A stretch of 5,148 nucleotides of DNA. Origin: Actinomycetota bacterium (GTDB taxonomy: Bacteria > Actinomycetota > Acidimicrobiia > IMCC26256 > PALSA-610). The notes under the pieces are model-generated. The model made no database searches, had not been told where the DNA came from, and saw only the letters and a program-made list of their open reading frames with translations. The DNA is taken from contig JAUZEI010000333.1 in assembly GCA_030839105.1 (NCBI GenBank), positions 1-5,148 on the forward strand, in the 5' to 3' direction. Both the position numbers and the translations under genes were made by a program. Every line of letters begins with the position of its first letter. The first letter of the stretch is position 1. Below, piece by piece: positions 4,482 to 5,148 of this stretch.

Positions 4482-5148
4482 CCGGGCACGGCGGTTCCGA
4501 GTCCACCCCGGCCGGGGGAGCGGTGACCGAGCACGCGCCGGTAGGCCTCGATGTGCGCGTCGATCGAACGTTCCCAGGTGAAGGTCGCGGCCCGGGCCGG
4601 TCCCGCGGCGCGCAACCGCGCCGCGACCGGCGCGTCGTCGAGCACGGTTGTGAGCGCGCGCGCCAGACCGTCGGCATCGGCGGGTGAGACAAGCAGCGCC
4701 GCCTCGCCCACGACCTCCTCGAGGGCCGAGCCCGAGGTCGTGACGAGGGGCGTGCCGCTGGCGAGTGCCTCGAGCGCGGGCATACCGAAACCCTCGACGA
4801 GGGACGGGTAGGCGATGACCTCGGCCCGCCGGAACAGCGCCGCCAGCGTCGCGTTGTCGACATAGCCGGGCCGCAGTATGCGCGTCGCGACGCCGCTCTT
4901 CTCGATCGCGGCGCGGGCGTCCGCGACTCCCCAGCCGTCGCGGCCGGCGAGCACGAGTTGGAGTTCGGGATGCGCGCCCGCGATGCGGGCGAAGGCGCGC
5001 ACGAGGGTCGGCACGTCCTTGCGGGGCTCGATCGTGCTCGCGAATGCGATGTAAGGCCGGGTGACGCCGTGGCGCGCGAGCAGGGCGAGGTCGGTCGTGT
5101 CGTCGGGCGTGGGGGCGAAGCGGGCGTGGTCGACCCCGTGGTGGATGA
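4478..5148 (-). CDS. GT4-type glycosyltransferase, C-terminal part
   Basis: The gene enters from the right edge; the first complete codon is at 5146, and 222 residues are visible. They cover the C-terminal Rossmann domain of a GT-B fold retaining glycosyltransferase (family GT4, Pfam Glycos_transf_1). I see I-H-H-G-V-D-x-x-x-F-x-P (1-12), the linker after the N-terminal domain; S-T-I-E-P-R-K-D (37-44), which contacts donor phosphates; G-Y-V-D-N (94-98); and the E-x7-E donor-binding motif in E-G-F-G-M-P-A-L-E (E118 and E126), followed by A-S-G-T-P-L-V. Such enzymes move a sugar, often mannose or a 6-deoxyhexose, from a nucleotide donor to a lipid-linked acceptor on the cytoplasmic face of the membrane. 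The in-frame GTG at 5014 is inside the domain and not the start. The stop overlaps the start of the Rmd-like gene by four bases, so the two are co-translated, with the reductase downstream. Confidence 0.92.
   Translation of the reverse strand, partial: IHHGVDHARFAPTPDDTTDLALLARHGVTRPYIAFASTIEPRKDVPTLVRAFARIAGAHPELQLVLAGRDGWGVADARAAIEKSGVATRILRPGYVDNATLAALFRRAEVIAYPSLVEGFGMPALEALASGTPLVTTSGSALEEVVGEAALLVSPADADGLARALTTVLDDAPVAARLRAAGPARAATFTWERSIDAHIEAYRRVLGHRSPGRGGLGTAVPG

Noticed and set aside
3918..4526. 202-codon plus-strand open frame
   Set aside because: Complementary to the Rmd-like gene whose catalytic motifs are all intact; the plus-strand product shows no domain.
1..5148. CRISPR arrays, insertion sequences, tRNA or rRNA genes, attachment sites
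   Set aside because: I looked for regularly spaced repeats, transposase motifs, terminal inverted repeats, and tRNA T-loop/anticodon patterns and saw none.

Overview
The window is very GC-rich DNA with strong G/C bias at third codon positions, several GTG starts and almost no Shine-Dalgarno sequences. This suggests a high-GC actinobacterium. The pattern of -10-like hexamers lying 6-7 bases before start codons (leaderless transcripts) fits that group. An Acidimicrobiia-like lineage is my guess, not something the sequence proves.

Layout, left to right. (1) Positions 2-1063, +: C-terminal part of a polytopic membrane protein with a soluble C-terminal domain; it resembles the end of a GT-C type glycosyltransferase but is not securely assigned. 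(2) 1086-1550, +: a small membrane-anchored protein of unknown function whose cytosolic part is an internal duplication. (3) 1551-1934: a 384-base region with no conventional gene but much structure. It holds an 8-bp inverted repeat, a strong Shine-Dalgarno followed by a 13-codon ORF, a long-range stem that would mask that Shine-Dalgarno, and a 13-bp perfect hairpin with a UUCG tetraloop that looks like a terminator. I read 1636-1864 as a small structured transcript. (4) 1935-2171, +: a 78-residue protein of unknown function. (5) 2196-2816, -: a DUF1802 family protein. (6) 2839-3582, +: an alpha/beta-hydrolase fold protein, divergent from (5), in which the nucleophile serine is replaced by arginine. 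(7) 3570-4481, -: an extended SDR sugar-nucleotide enzyme most like GDP-6-deoxy-D-mannose reductase (Rmd). (8) 4478-5148, -: a GT4-type glycosyltransferase cut by the right edge; it lies upstream of (7) and is joined to it by an ATGA overlap.

Genes 7 and 8 look like part of a polysaccharide or glycan operon that makes a 6-deoxyhexose donor and transfers sugars; the membrane protein at the left edge could belong to the same cell-surface theme but is far away and on the other strand. The middle of the window is a set of small independent units, each apparently with its own short promoter. The most unusual part is the sORF/stem/terminator element at 1636-1864.
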